Translations under genes and position numbers: made by a program
Source: Clostridia bacterium
GTDB taxonomy: Bacteria; Bacillota; Clostridia; Christensenellales; QAND01
Direction: 5' to 3'
Assembly (NCBI GenBank): GCA_017439715.1
Contig: JAFSIR010000009.1
Location: 27,880-91,879, forward strand
Length of the DNA: 64,000 nucleotides
Shown here: piece by piece, positions 42,948-51,887 of the stretch
Layout of the letters: each line of letters begins with the position of its first letter
How positions within the stretch are numbered: position 1 is the stretch's first letter
The notes under the pieces: model-generated
What the model was told of the DNA's origin: nothing
The model's database searches: none
The model's input: only the letters and a program-made list of their open reading frames with translations

Positions 42948-43748
42948 ATGGATCAAGCGCAAATCAAACAGGCGATCGGATCAACACAATGCTTTTTGCT
43001 GGATATGGACGGAACGGTTTATTTATCCAACCATTTGATCGAGGGGGCGCGCGAGTTTATTCTCGCAGCGCGGTCGTCGGGCCGAAAAGTTTTGTTTTTG
43101 ACCAATAATTCTTCGCACACGGTGGAGTTTTACCAAAACCGGCTGCTCGGCATGGGCATAGAAACAGAGCCGGCCGAGATCATGACTTCCGGCATTGCCG
43201 CGGCGCTGATGCTGCGCCGGGAACACCCGGGTAAACATGTATGGGTGCTGGGGAACGAGGAGTTAAAGGCAGAACTCAAAGCTTGGGGCATCCATGTTTG
43301 CGAGGATGAACCGCAGCTTGTGCTGGCTGCGTTTGATAACACGCTGACCTATGAAAAACTTTGCGCAGCATGCAATTATGTGCGCGCCGGCTTGCCGTAT
43401 ATAGCCACGCACCCTGATTTCAACTGCCCGGTGCCTGGGGGCTTTGTGCCTGACCTAGGATCGTTTATGGCGCTGATCGAAGCGTCTACCGGGCGCAAAG
43501 CCGATACGGTGATCGGCAAACCGGAAAAAGAGATCGTGATGGCGGCACAAAGCCTCACAGGGCTGCCCCTTGAAAGCATGGCCATGGTGGGCGACCGTTT
43601 GTATACCGATATTGCCACCGGTAAAAAGCATGGGCTTCTCAGCGTACTTGTGCTCACGGGCGAGGCTAAGCGGGAAGACATTCCCTTGGCGCAATATGCC
43701 CCTGATATTGTGGTGGATCGCTTGGGTGATTTAACGGCATTCTTATAA
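42948..43748 (+). CDS. HAD-IIA hydrolase (NagD/AraL-type sugar phosphatase)
   Basis: A 266-residue phosphatase. Catalytic DMDGTVY motif I, LTNNSS motif II, GKPEKEI lysine motif III and MVGDRLYTDI motif IV, with the NagD C2-type cap between II and III. Dephosphorylates nucleotides or sugar phosphates; substrate unknown. ATG after AAAGGAGAG. The TrmO gene follows by 14 bases. Confidence 0.9.
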   Translation: MDQAQIKQAIGSTQCFLLDMDGTVYLSNHLIEGAREFILAARSSGRKVLFLTNNSSHTVEFYQNRLLGMGIETEPAEIMTSGIAAALMLRREHPGKHVWVLGNEELKAELKAWGIHVCEDEPQLVLAAFDNTLTYEKLCAACNYVRAGLPYIATHPDFNCPVPGGFVPDLGSFMALIEASTGRKADTVIGKPEKEIVMAAQSLTGLPLESMAMVGDRLYTDIATGKKHGLLSVLVLTGEAKREDIPLAQYAPDIVVDRLGDLTAFL

Positions 43749-43762
43749 GAGGTGAGCCTGTT

Positions 43763-44440
43763 TTGGTGATTGAACCGATCGGCACGATCTTCACCGAGCT
43801 TCCGGAGAAATTCGGTGTGCCGCGCCAGAGCGGCCTTGTGGATGCGCTGACAGGACGGATCGTGTTAAAAGAGAATTATCGGCGAAGGGAAGCGTTTAGA
43901 GAGCTGGATGGGTTTTCGCATCTGTGGCTGATCTGGGAGTTTTCCAAAGCACCGGAAAAGGAATGGCGCCCCACTGTTCGGCCGCCGCGCTTGGGGGGCA
44001 ACCGCCGCGTTGGCGTATTTGCATCCCGCTCGCCGTTTCGGCCAAACCGGCTGGGTTTATCCTGCGTTCGTCTGGAGCGGATCGATTTTGATGCGCCCGA
44101 TGGGCCCGTGCTGTTCGTGTCCGGTATTGATATGACAAACGGAACGCCGATCTATGATATCAAGCCGTATGTGCCGGCAACAGATTGCCGCACAAATGCG
44201 GCGGAAGGATATACGGCACAAACAAAAGTTTATGCGATAACGGTAAATTTTCCCCCGGAATTGCTGCAAAAAATCCCGCCCGAAAGGCGGGAAGCGCTGC
44301 TGGGCATCCTGGCGCATGATCCACGGCCCGGTTATGCCGGCCAAGCAGAAAAGGAATACGGGCTTTCTTTTGCGGGGTTTGAAGTGGGCTTTACAGTGCA
44401 GGGCGATGTGCTCACCGTTACAAGAACCGAACCCAAATAA
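43763..44440 (+). CDS. trmO: tRNA (adenine(37)-N6)-methyltransferase TrmO
   Basis: A 225-residue SAM-dependent enzyme that methylates N6-threonylcarbamoyl-adenosine 37 of tRNA. Family text: IGTIFTELPEKFGVPRQSGLV, GFSHLWLIWEF, FASRSPFRPNRLGLS, GIDMTNGTPIYDIKPY. The start is TTG 43763 or GTG 43766, both behind GAGGTGAG. Ends at a strong terminator. Confidence 0.92.
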   Translation: MVIEPIGTIFTELPEKFGVPRQSGLVDALTGRIVLKENYRRREAFRELDGFSHLWLIWEFSKAPEKEWRPTVRPPRLGGNRRVGVFASRSPFRPNRLGLSCVRLERIDFDAPDGPVLFVSGIDMTNGTPIYDIKPYVPATDCRTNAAEGYTAQTKVYAITVNFPPELLQKIPPERREALLGILAHDPRPGYAGQAEKEYGLSFAGFEVGFTVQGDVLTVTRTEPK

Positions 44441-44474
44441 AAAAGGCGTGCAGCTCAGTGCACGCCTTTTTTGG
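44441..44474. terminator. Bidirectional intrinsic terminator
   Basis: A 12-bp stem (44441-44452 with 44459-44470), between convergent TrmO and foldase genes. Confidence 0.9.
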
Positions 44475-44475
44475 T

Positions 44476-45681
44476 TCAGTCAGTATACACGATTTTATCA
44501 GTGAAAATTTCCACCGTTGCTTCTTCACGCCACTGTTCAAGCTCTTTTGAGAACAGCGCGTTCTGTGCATTGGAAAGAAGCTCGGCATACAGCGCATCGT
44601 GCACCGTATCATACGGCACTGCGCCGGGGGTCAGCTCACCCAAATAATACAGGATATGATATCCGTAATCGGTGGCGATCAACCCGGAGAGCGTGCCGGC
44701 TTTTTTCATGGCAAACGTCGCATTAACAAACTCGGGAACATAGCTGCCTTTTTTATGCACGGCGTACCCATCTTTGAGTGTGTTGGAAGCAACATCGTCA
44801 TTATGCTGCAGCATTACGGCTTCAAAATTGCCGCCGTCTTTGTTCAGCAGGGCGAGAACGGCCTCCGCTTCATCGCGAATGCCGCTGAGCGCTTCCTTGC
44901 GCAGTTTGTCTGCCCCGGCATCATCCCCATCGACCCGCAGCGCGTAAATCTCGCTCTGCACCTCGTCAGGCAGAGCGATCAGGATGTGCTTGACCTGGCG
45001 ATAGCCCTCGGGCACATAAAAGATGGTCACGTTTTCAATATAATCCATCTCAAAAACACTGGGATCGTCTGCATAGATATCCTGCATTTCTGCGATCCGC
45101 GCATCATAAGCTTCCTGTAGCGTTGTTTCGGGCACATCAACCTCTTTGACCGTTTCGTTGTACACCTTTTCAAGAATATAGCTCTTGGTGTACACTTCGG
45201 TGATGTATTCGCGCGTCAGGGCGTTTTCTGTAAGATACTGGTCAAGCATCTTTTTTATCTGGGCATCCAGCTCCTCTTCGCTATATTCCGTGCCGCTGTT
45301 CAGAAGCCCTTGCCTGAATTCGTTATACCAGGTGTCAAACAGCTCATCCACATCTTTGGTGACCTGTTCGGTTTCTTCTTTGGAGAGTGTGGCAACGCCC
45401 AATTCCTTGGCCTTATCCAGCTGCACTTTTTCATCAACCAGATAGCTGATGATATAGTCTTTGAGATAAGCCACATAATCCTGATTATCTTCGGATTCAG
45501 GATCAGTGATGCCGAACTGGATGCTGTAATAATCAAACATTTCCCGGAACTCGCTGTTTTTTATGCCGGCTCCGTTCACTATGGCGATCACAGGGTCATT
45601 GCCGCCGCAGCCTGTACAGCCGAACAAACCGACCAAAAGCATAGAAACAACGATCATAAGAGAAAAGCACTTTTTAACCAC
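44476..45681 (-). CDS. PrsA/SurA-like peptidyl-prolyl isomerase lipoprotein
   Basis: A 401-residue exported foldase. GTG 45681 follows AAAGGAA and gives a signal peptide with lipobox LFGC (MVKKCFSLMIVVSMLLVGLFGC); the ATG at 45699 lacks a ribosome site. After a SurA_N-like helical domain, a parvulin domain starts at VKHILIALPDE, interrupted by a longer insert, and closes with SGLIATDYGYHILYYLG. Acts outside the membrane in folding exported proteins. Confidence 0.85.
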   Translation of the reverse strand: MVKKCFSLMIVVSMLLVGLFGCTGCGGNDPVIAIVNGAGIKNSEFREMFDYYSIQFGITDPESEDNQDYVAYLKDYIISYLVDEKVQLDKAKELGVATLSKEETEQVTKDVDELFDTWYNEFRQGLLNSGTEYSEEELDAQIKKMLDQYLTENALTREYITEVYTKSYILEKVYNETVKEVDVPETTLQEAYDARIAEMQDIYADDPSVFEMDYIENVTIFYVPEGYRQVKHILIALPDEVQSEIYALRVDGDDAGADKLRKEALSGIRDEAEAVLALLNKDGGNFEAVMLQHNDDVASNTLKDGYAVHKKGSYVPEFVNATFAMKKAGTLSGLIATDYGYHILYYLGELTPGAVPYDTVHDALYAELLSNAQNALFSKELEQWREEATVEIFTDKIVYTD

Positions 45682-45806
45682 AGGAACATTCCTTTCCATC
45701 GTATCGATCATAGAACAATAAAAGTATATCACAGGGACCGAAAAAAGACAAAAACACCCGAAAGCTGCCCGGTGCATACGATAAAGCAGGGAATGAGGTG
45801 GTTTGA

Positions 45807-45959
45807 TTGAACAACGGCAGACACGCACCGCTGCGCAAGCTGGGCCTGCTGCTGGCCGGCATAGGGATGTTGCTGATCGCCTGCTTTTTGCCGGTTTGGG
45901 CATGGTTTGTGCTCGGCGGGATCGCGCTTATGGCGATAGGTCTGTTATGCCTTCGATAA
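45807..45959 (+). CDS. Small two-helix membrane protein, 50 residues
   Basis: TTG start at 45807 behind GAGGTGG, ending TAA at 45957-45959. The product has a short basic N-terminus (MNNGRHAPLRKLG) and two hydrophobic helices joined by a LPVWAW turn. It ends before a terminator, supporting a genuine gene. Function unknown; similar short proteins occur in Clostridia, to my recollection. Confidence 0.65.
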   Translation: MNNGRHAPLRKLGLLLAGIGMLLIACFLPVWAWFVLGGIALMAIGLLCLR

Positions 45960-45987
45960 GCGCGGCAGAAAACATGCATGAGAAAAG

Positions 45988-46017
45988 AAAAAAGCGCAGC
46001 TGATGCTGCGCTTTTTT
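45988..46017. terminator. Bidirectional intrinsic terminator
   Basis: A 13-bp stem (45988-46000 with 46005-46017), loop TGAT, between the small membrane protein gene and rpmB. Confidence 0.88.
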
Positions 46018-46037
46018 GTGTGTGTGCTTTGGCCGGA

Positions 46038-46229
46038 TTACACCAAACGCTGCACTTTGCCGGAACGAAGACAACGTGTGCAAACACGGATCGTACGCGG
46101 GCTGCCATCAATCATGACGCGCGCACTCTGGAGGTTAGGCGCCCAGGTGCGACGGGTCTTACGATTGGAGTGACTAACTTTATTGCCCGCATGCATCCCT
46201 TTGCCGCAAACGGCACATACCCTTGCCAT
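46038..46229 (-). CDS. rpmB: 50S ribosomal protein L28
   Basis: 63 residues, the normal size. MARVCAVCGKG start (ATG 46229, GGGAGGT upstream), SHSNRKTRRTWAPNLQ core, and two CxxC pairs (CAVC and CTRC) that make it the zinc-ribbon form. It diverges from asp23 as is common in Bacillota. Confidence 0.97.
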   Translation of the reverse strand: MARVCAVCGKGMHAGNKVSHSNRKTRRTWAPNLQSARVMIDGSPRTIRVCTRCLRSGKVQRLV

Positions 46230-46338
46230 GGCTTGACACCTCCCTTTTCGTATAACATTGGTATGATAACACCGACTTGTAAAGAATGCAAGCATAAAAT
46301 GAAGAAAAATTCTCCAAATTACAAGTTGAAAGCGCTAT

Positions 46339-46367
46339 TTGCCAATCATTACAGAATAGAGTATAAT
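46339..46367 (+). promoter_or_regulatory. Promoter of asp23-fakA
   Basis: -35 TTGCCA (46339-46344), a 17-base spacer and -10 TATAAT (46362-46367). Confidence 0.75.
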
Positions 46368-46413
46368 ATGCTCAAGCTTTAAGTGCAAGCGAAAAAGACA
46401 GGAGGGACGCAGG

Positions 46414-46758
46414 ATGAGTATTTTGGTTCAGAACGAACTTGGAAAGATCAATGCCAACGATGGTGTGATTGCCAAAATCGCGGGCCTTGCAGCGACAGAT
46501 TGCATGGGCGTTTTGGGATTGGCTTCTGCAGAGAGCTGGACAGACCTGCTTCGTAAAGACTCGGTGGATAGAGGCGTTCGTGTTTCTCAGCTTGAAAGCG
46601 GCGCGCTCAAAATCGAAGTTAATATCATTGCTAAATACGGTGTAGCGATCGTTGCGGTTGCTCAGAATATTATCAGCACGGTATCCTATCAGGTCAATCG
46701 AATGACGGGCTTGACGGTGGACAGCGTTGATGTTTGTGTGCGCGCCATCCGGGTATAA
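46414..46758 (+). CDS. Asp23/Gls24-family envelope stress protein (YloU)
   Basis: A 114-residue protein of the alkaline-shock family: GKINANDGVIAKIAGLAATDCMGVLGLA, GVRVSQLESGALKIEVNIIAKYGV and a C-terminal VNRMTGLTVDSVDVCV. Members associate with the membrane or envelope. ATG with GGAGGGA. Always paired with the FakA gene in this order. Confidence 0.93.
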   Translation: MSILVQNELGKINANDGVIAKIAGLAATDCMGVLGLASAESWTDLLRKDSVDRGVRVSQLESGALKIEVNIIAKYGVAIVAVAQNIISTVSYQVNRMTGLTVDSVDVCVRAIRV

Positions 46759-46780
46759 GTGATGCAACGGAGGGGTTAAA

Positions 46781-48430
46781 TTGTCTAGGTTAGTCATAAC
46801 GGCGGCAGAACTGCGGGAGATGGTTTTAACTGCGGCCGCCTATTTGGAGAAAAACAAGAAAGCGATCGATGCGCTGAACGTTTTCCCTGTGCCGGATGGT
46901 GATACCGGCATCAATATGTCGTTGACCATGCATATGGCGGCGCGCGAAGCGCAGCAGCATCCGGGCGAAACGGTACAGCAAGTGGCTGACGCGATCGCGA
47001 TGGGCTCGCTCAAAGGCGCGCGCGGCAACAGCGGTGTTATTCTCAGCCAGATTTTCCGTGGCTTTGCAAAAGGCTTGGCGGGCGTAACGGAGATGAGGGG
47101 TAGCGATCTTGCCCGGGCCATGGAAATGGCCTCTGAAGCTGCGTATAAAGCAGTTATGAAGCCGAAGGAAGGTACCATCCTTACCGTTGTGCGCATGATG
47201 GCGCAAGCGGCCGGCGAAGCTGCGGAACAGCAGGGAGACGCCCTTGAAGTGCTGGATGCGATCCTGCGGGAAGGCGAGATCACGCTGAACAAAACGCCGG
47301 ACATGCTGCCCGTGCTTAAAGAATCCGGCGTGGTCGACTCCGGCGGCGCCGGCCTGTTGGTCGTGTTCCGCGGGTTCAAGATGTATCTTGAAGGTGAAGA
47401 AGTGCCGGATGTTGACGTGAGCATGTTTGCCCCGGCCAACATTGAAATGATTGACGATGAAGAGCTTGGCAATCTCGAGTTCCGTTATTGCACGGAGTTT
47501 TTCATCAAAGACAAAGCGGGCCAATTGTCCGAGCGGGATGCGGAGCGCCTGCGCGGCATGCTTGAAAAAATTGGCGATTGCGTGCTCGTTGTCGGCGGTG
47601 GAGAACTGCTCAAGGTCCACTTCCATTCCAATTCGCCAGGCAAAGGCCTGCAGTATGGCCTTCGGTTTGGTGAGCTTTCGCATGTGAAGATTGACAACAT
47701 GGGCGAACAACACCGTTCGCTGGATGAAGATATTTCGGCCCTGATGCCCGAACAGCCCAAAGCACCCCGCAAAGCGCAGGGCTTTGTTACCGTGGCGGCC
47801 GGCGCCGGACTGAGCGAAGTGTTCAAAAGCCTGAACGCCGATGTGATCATCGAAGGCGGGCAGAGCATGAATCCATCGATCGAGGATATCGGAAAAGCCA
47901 TTGAAGAAACCAATGCTGATTGCGTGTTTGTGCTGCCGAACAACAAAAATATTGTGATGGCGGCTCAGCAGGCGGCTTCGCTGTGCGAAGATAAGCGTGT
48001 GGAAGTGCTCAGAACCGTGAGCATTCCGCAGGGCATTGGGGCGGCGATCGCGTTTGACCCGGAAGCCAGCCCTGAAAACAATATTGAGGCGATGACCGAG
48101 TCTATGGAAAACGTGCACAGCTGTCTGATCACGTATGCAGTGCGTGACACCCAGCTTAACGGGCAAGAGATCAGCGAAGGGGATATCCTCGGCATTTATG
48201 ATGGGGATTTGCGCCTCGCCGGTAAAGAGATCGATGCTGTTGTTTTGGAAATGCTTGAGCAGATCGTGCAGGATACGCACGATACGATCAGCATGTTCTA
48301 TGGTGCGGATGTTCAGGAAGAAGATGCGCAGCTGCTTAGCGAAAAGATCGAGCAGGCGTTCCCGGACTGTGAAGTTCAGGTATATGATGGCGGCCAGCCG
48401 CTGTATTACTATATCTTTGGCATCGAATAA
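46781..48430 (+). CDS. fakA: Fatty acid kinase catalytic subunit FakA (YloV, DAK2 domain)
   Basis: A 549-residue kinase phosphorylating fatty acids bound to FakB proteins. The DAK2 domain has NVFPVPDGDTGINMSLT and RGNSGVILSQIFRG with the nucleotide and metal residues; later FakA domains include VDSGGAGL, EFFI and a conserved NSPG loop. TTG start with GGAGGGG. No fakB in the window. Terminator inside the gap before recG. Confidence 0.95.
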   Translation: MSRLVITAAELREMVLTAAAYLEKNKKAIDALNVFPVPDGDTGINMSLTMHMAAREAQQHPGETVQQVADAIAMGSLKGARGNSGVILSQIFRGFAKGLAGVTEMRGSDLARAMEMASEAAYKAVMKPKEGTILTVVRMMAQAAGEAAEQQGDALEVLDAILREGEITLNKTPDMLPVLKESGVVDSGGAGLLVVFRGFKMYLEGEEVPDVDVSMFAPANIEMIDDEELGNLEFRYCTEFFIKDKAGQLSERDAERLRGMLEKIGDCVLVVGGGELLKVHFHSNSPGKGLQYGLRFGELSHVKIDNMGEQHRSLDEDISALMPEQPKAPRKAQGFVTVAAGAGLSEVFKSLNADVIIEGGQSMNPSIEDIGKAIEETNADCVFVLPNNKNIVMAAQQAASLCEDKRVEVLRTVSIPQGIGAAIAFDPEASPENNIEAMTESMENVHSCLITYAVRDTQLNGQEISEGDILGIYDGDLRLAGKEIDAVVLEMLEQIVQDTHDTISMFYGADVQEEDAQLLSEKIEQAFPDCEVQVYDGGQPLYYYIFGIE

Positions 48431-48440
48431 GAAAACGCTC

Positions 48441-48477
48441 AAAGCGCCTGCGGAGATACCCACAGGCGCTTTTTTTG
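48441..48477 (+). terminator. Intrinsic terminator after fakA
   Basis: Stem AAAGCGCCTG/CAGGCGCTTT (48441-48450 with 48463-48472) and T-run. Confidence 0.85.
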
Positions 48478-48495
48478 CAGAAAGGAACGGCAAGC

Positions 48496-50517
48496 ATGCT
48501 TGACAAACCGGTTTCGGAGCTTAAAGGCGTTGGGGCAGCGCGCCAGACGCAGCTCAACCGCCTTGGCATTCGAACAGTGGAAGATTTGATCAGCCATCTT
48601 CCGCGCGCTTATCATGATTTGACAAAGCTGCAGTCGATGGAGCAAATGCACACCGGGGAAGACTGGTTTGGCGCGCTTACGGTGCTGTCGGAAGCCAAGG
48701 TGGGCTATCCCAGGCGAAACTTTTCGGTGCTGCGCGTGCATGCGGGTGATGAAAATGGGCGCGTGCAGCTGGTTTTCTATAACCAGCCTTACTTAAAACA
48801 GGCGCTGACGGTGGGGCGCAGGCTGTATGTTTTCGGCCGGCCGGAGCATATCGGCGGGGAAGTGCGGTTGGCCAGCCCAATGATCGAATGGCCGGAGAAC
48901 AGCGAAGGGCTGCGCATGCTGCCCATTTACCGTACCACCACGGGCCTGAACCAGAACACATTACGCAAGCTGATCAAAATGGCGTTTGAAAAATTCGGTG
49001 GCGAGATCGCGGATGTTTTGCCCCGTTCAATTCGGGAAGAAAACGGGCTGTTTGCCCTGCGGGATGCCTATGAATTGGCACATTTCCCGACCGACGCCAC
49101 AGTTAGGGATAAAGCGATAGAAACCCTTTCGTTTACAGAGCTGTTGCTGCTGCGCCTGTATTTGAGCGAGCTGCATAACGGGCGCGGCAAAGCGCGGCCT
49201 GCGTGCCTTGGCAAAGCAGATAAAGATGCATACATAAACAGCCTGGGGTTTACGCTTACCGGCGCACAAAACCGCGCCATAGAAGATATTGAGCGCGACA
49301 TGGCTTCAGACCGGCCCATGAGCCGCCTGCTGCAGGGAGATGTTGGTAGCGGTAAAACGGTTGTTGCCTTTTTTGCGCTGTATAACGCGATCAAAAACGG
49401 CAGGCAAGCAGCCCTCATGGCGCCCACGGAACTACTGGCCGCCCAGCACGCCGCCGGGGCGGAACGCATCCTTGGGTCACTTGGCGCCAAAATCACCCTG
49501 CTGCGTTCGGGCATGAAAGCGGCAGAAAAACGGGAAGCATTGCGTGCGATCCGCGAACAGGAAACGGATCTTGTAATCGGCACGCATGCCGTGATCCAGC
49601 AAGGGGTTGAGTTTAACGATCTGGGCGCCGTAGTGGCTGATGAGCAGCATCGGTTTGGGGTTGCCCAGCGGGCCAGACTCATGGAAAAAGGCGAAGGCGC
49701 CCACGCGATCTTCCTATCGGCAACACCGATCCCCAGAACGCTGTCAATGATTGTATACGGTGATTTGGATCTGAGTGTGATTGATGAACTGCCGCCCAAC
49801 CGAAAACCCGTTCAAACGAATATCGTGCCGCCTCACAAGCGAGAACAGATGCTTGACTATCTTGAAAAAACGGTGCAGCAGGGCCGGCAGGTATTTATAG
49901 TTTGCCCGCGAATCGAGGAGGAAGAGCAAACAGAAGTGCTCACGGCCGAACAAGCCTATGATCGGCTGCGCCAGCGCCCGGCGCTGCGGGCAGGCCTGCT
50001 GCATGGGCGAATGAAGGCAGCGGATAAAGAAGCGGTGATGCAGGCATTTTTAAAAAATGAGATCGGCGTGCTGATCAGCACCACCGTGATCGAAGTGGGT
50101 GTAGACGTGCCCAACGCTACGGTGATGGTGATCGAAAATGCAGAGCGGTTTGGCTTGGCGCAGCTGCATCAGCTGCGCGGGCGTGTAGGCCGCGGCGCTG
50201 AACAGAGCTATTGCTTTTTATGCACGGAAGATGTGCAGAACATTCGTTTACGCGCGCTGTGCGCCACGCAGAACGGATTTGAGATCGCGCAGGTCGATCT
50301 GGAACAGCGCGGTCCGGGCGCGCTGTTGGGGCAGGAACAGCACGGCAGGGCGGATGTGCGCCTATCTTCCATGCTCAGAGACACAAGGCTGCTTGATCAG
50401 GTACTGCGCGTAATGGACGGCCTGAATGCGCCTGAAAATGAGGCGGTGCGCAATATGTTGATCAAAACAGCGGAAAAACGCTATGCTGACCCGCTGACCG
50501 ACGTTGTGATGAACTGA
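48496..50517 (+). CDS. recG: ATP-dependent DNA helicase RecG
   Basis: A 673-residue branch-migration helicase for stalled forks and Holliday junctions. Wedge/OB domain at the N-terminus, Walker A GDVGSGKT (~residue 286), ADEQHRFG helicase motif II, ATPIPRT, and C-terminal GRVGRGAEQSYCFL. ATG 48496 after AAAGGAA; a TTG at 48475 lies in the preceding terminator and is rejected. Confidence 0.97.
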   Translation: MLDKPVSELKGVGAARQTQLNRLGIRTVEDLISHLPRAYHDLTKLQSMEQMHTGEDWFGALTVLSEAKVGYPRRNFSVLRVHAGDENGRVQLVFYNQPYLKQALTVGRRLYVFGRPEHIGGEVRLASPMIEWPENSEGLRMLPIYRTTTGLNQNTLRKLIKMAFEKFGGEIADVLPRSIREENGLFALRDAYELAHFPTDATVRDKAIETLSFTELLLLRLYLSELHNGRGKARPACLGKADKDAYINSLGFTLTGAQNRAIEDIERDMASDRPMSRLLQGDVGSGKTVVAFFALYNAIKNGRQAALMAPTELLAAQHAAGAERILGSLGAKITLLRSGMKAAEKREALRAIREQETDLVIGTHAVIQQGVEFNDLGAVVADEQHRFGVAQRARLMEKGEGAHAIFLSATPIPRTLSMIVYGDLDLSVIDELPPNRKPVQTNIVPPHKREQMLDYLEKTVQQGRQVFIVCPRIEEEEQTEVLTAEQAYDRLRQRPALRAGLLHGRMKAADKEAVMQAFLKNEIGVLISTTVIEVGVDVPNATVMVIENAERFGLAQLHQLRGRVGRGAEQSYCFLCTEDVQNIRLRALCATQNGFEIAQVDLEQRGPGALLGQEQHGRADVRLSSMLRDTRLLDQVLRVMDGLNAPENEAVRNMLIKTAEKRYADPLTDVVMN

Positions 50518-50519
50518 AC

Positions 50520-50549
50520 AAAAAGGCTATGCATTCGCATGGCCTTTTT
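50520..50549 (+). terminator. Intrinsic terminator of recG
   Basis: Stem AAAAAGGC...GCCTTTTT with an inner TATGC/GCAT pairing around loop ATTC. Confidence 0.8.
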
Positions 50550-50637
50550 CGCGTATTTAAAATGTATCAAACAGCTTGTTTGTACAGCGCACAAAAATGC
50601 TGCAGCAAACGATAGAAAAAAGACAACAACTTGTGGC

Positions 50638-50676
50638 ACAAAAACCGCCGCCGACAACTGATCGGGCGGTTTTTGT
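50638..50676 (+). terminator. Second hairpin terminator without an evident gene
   Basis: Stem CAAAAACCGCC/GGCGGTTTTTG (about 50638-50648 with 50666-50676). It lies beyond the recG terminator, with no protein gene between the two, so it may end a short RNA or be a backup terminator. Confidence 0.65.
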
Positions 50677-50759
50677 CATATTTGGCAATCATTGTCTGTG
50701 TAAGTCGCTGTGTATGGGGCAAATTATGCGTACACCAACGTAAAAGGAGGTGAACATAG

Positions 50760-50948
50760 GTGGCGAACATGAGCAAAAATCAGATGAAATCTGCTTTGGA
50801 ACAGATGAAGTATGAAGTGGCCAATGAAGTAGGCGTAAACCTCAAGCAGGGCTACAACGGCGACCTGACCGCTAAGGAAAACGGAACGGTAGGCGGCTAT
50901 ATGGTCAAAAAGATGTTTGATCGTTATTACCAAAACAGCAGCAAATAA
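50760..50948 (+). CDS. Alpha/beta-type small acid-soluble spore protein
   Basis: 62 residues. DNA-coating protein of the spore core, degraded by GPR at germination. Family core: MKYEVANEVGVNLKQGYNGDLTAKENGTVGGYMVKKM. The GPR target lies in the KYEVANE region. GTG start behind AAGGAGGTG. A second SASP gene follows after ~40 bases. Expected to be sigma-G controlled; no convincing sigma-G promoter was identified. Confidence 0.94.
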   Translation: MANMSKNQMKSALEQMKYEVANEVGVNLKQGYNGDLTAKENGTVGGYMVKKMFDRYYQNSSK

Positions 50949-50987
50949 CGGTGTTATCCGTTAGTATTAGAAAAGGAGATATAAAGT

Positions 50988-51194
50988 ATGCAGAACAATA
51001 ACAGTTCCGGCAGCAAAAGCAAAAAGAACAAGGAGTCTTTGTCTACGCTTAAGCAGGAAGTTGCTTCCGAATTGGGTATCAACCTCAAACAAGGCTATAA
51101 CGGCGATATTTCCAGCCGTGATGCCGGCCGCATCGGCGGCGGGATCACCAGAAAAGTGATCGAGCAGATGGAAAGCTCCATGTCCAGCAAATAA
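50988..51194 (+). CDS. Alpha/beta-type small acid-soluble spore protein (second copy)
   Basis: 68 residues. A Ser/Lys/Asn-rich N-terminus precedes the same core (TLKQEVASELGINLKQGYNGDISSRDAGRIGGGITRKVIEQM). ATG with AAGGAGA. It shares the GYNGD and GG motifs with its neighbour and probably arose by tandem duplication, though divergent. Terminator follows. Confidence 0.94.
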   Translation: MQNNNSSGSKSKKNKESLSTLKQEVASELGINLKQGYNGDISSRDAGRIGGGITRKVIEQMESSMSSK

Positions 51195-51205
51195 CAAAAA
51201 ACACC

Positions 51206-51239
51206 AAAACAGCCGGGTCTTATGACTCGGCTATTTTTT
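51206..51239 (+). terminator. Intrinsic terminator of the SASP pair
   Basis: Stem AGCCGGGTC/GACTCGGCT (51211-51219 with 51224-51232; one G-U) and T-run. Confidence 0.82.
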
Positions 51240-51252
51240 ATATAAAAGCTTG

Positions 51253-51281
51253 TTGACAAGTGCTTTTGTTTTCGTTATAAT
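51253..51281 (+). promoter_or_regulatory. Promoter of the tRNA cluster
   Basis: -35 TTGACA (51253-51258), a 17-base spacer and -10 TATAAT (51276-51281): a full consensus sigma-A promoter. Confidence 0.9.
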
Positions 51282-51300
51282 GACAAAGCATTAAGCGAGA

Positions 51301-51376
51301 GGGAGCATAGCTCAGTTGGGAGAGCACTTGCCTTACAAGCAAGGGGTCACTGGTTCGAGCCCAGTTGTTCCCACCA
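51301..51376 (+). tRNA. tRNA-Val (TAC anticodon)
   Basis: Acceptor GGGAGCA/TGTTCCC, anticodon loop with TAC, T loop GGTTCGAGCCC, encoded CCA (51374-51376). Confidence 0.95.
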
Positions 51377-51387
51377 GGTTTTTTTAT

Positions 51388-51464
51388 GGCCCGGTAGTTC
51401 AGATGGTTAGAATGCCAGCCTGTCACGCTGGAGGTCGAGGGTTCGAGCCCCTTCCGGGTCGCCA
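51388..51464 (+). tRNA. tRNA-Asp (GTC anticodon)
   Basis: Acceptor GGCCCGG/CCGGGTC, anticodon stem CCAGC/GCTGG with GTC, T loop intact, encoded CCA. Confidence 0.95.
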
Positions 51465-51468
51465 TTGT

Positions 51469-51544
51469 GCCTTGGTAGCTCAGTCGGTAGAGCAGTAGAC
51501 TGAAAATCTACGTGTCGGTGGTTCGATTCCGCCCCAAGGCACCA
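51469..51544 (+). tRNA. tRNA-Phe (GAA anticodon)
   Basis: Acceptor GCCTTGG/CCAAGGC, anticodon GAA in loop CTGAAAA, encoded CCA. Confidence 0.95.
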
Positions 51545-51550
51545 TTTTAT

Positions 51551-51625
51551 GCGGTAGTAGCTCAGTGGTAGAGTGCCACCTTGCCAAGGTGGATGTCGCG
51601 AGTTCGAATCTCGTCTACCGCTCCA
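51551..51625 (+). tRNA. tRNA-Gly (GCC anticodon)
   Basis: Acceptor GCGGTAG/CTACCGC, anticodon GCC in loop TTGCCAA, encoded CCA. Confidence 0.95.
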
Positions 51626-51630
51626 AACTT

Positions 51631-51705
51631 GGCGCCATAGCCAAGCGGTAAGGCAGAGGTCTGCAAAACCTCTATGCTCCAGTTCAAATCTGGATGGCGC
51701 CTCCA
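51631..51705 (+). tRNA. tRNA-Cys (GCA anticodon)
   Basis: Acceptor GGCGCCA/TGGCGCC, anticodon GCA in loop CTGCAAA, encoded CCA. Last of the tandem cluster from the 51.25 kb promoter. Confidence 0.95.
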
Positions 51706-51887
51706 CTGAAAGGAGCAAAATGTTGAATTTTGTTCCTTTCTTTTTTAGGAAGCGCCGGGGCTGTTGCTGCTGTTTGTGCATGGCTGCCGCCGTATGCACG
51801 CTGCAGTTCTGTTTTGGAGCTGCAGTTTTTGTTTTTCCGGTATTGCCTGCGCGATCTTTTGTTTCGTGCATCCCTGCGCATTTTCCC

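Noticed and set aside
46826..48493. 555-codon antisense frame over fakA, and similar long frames over oppC/oppD (22367-23770)
   Set aside because: Same explanation: stop-free complement of biased coding sequence; the sense proteins are clear family members.
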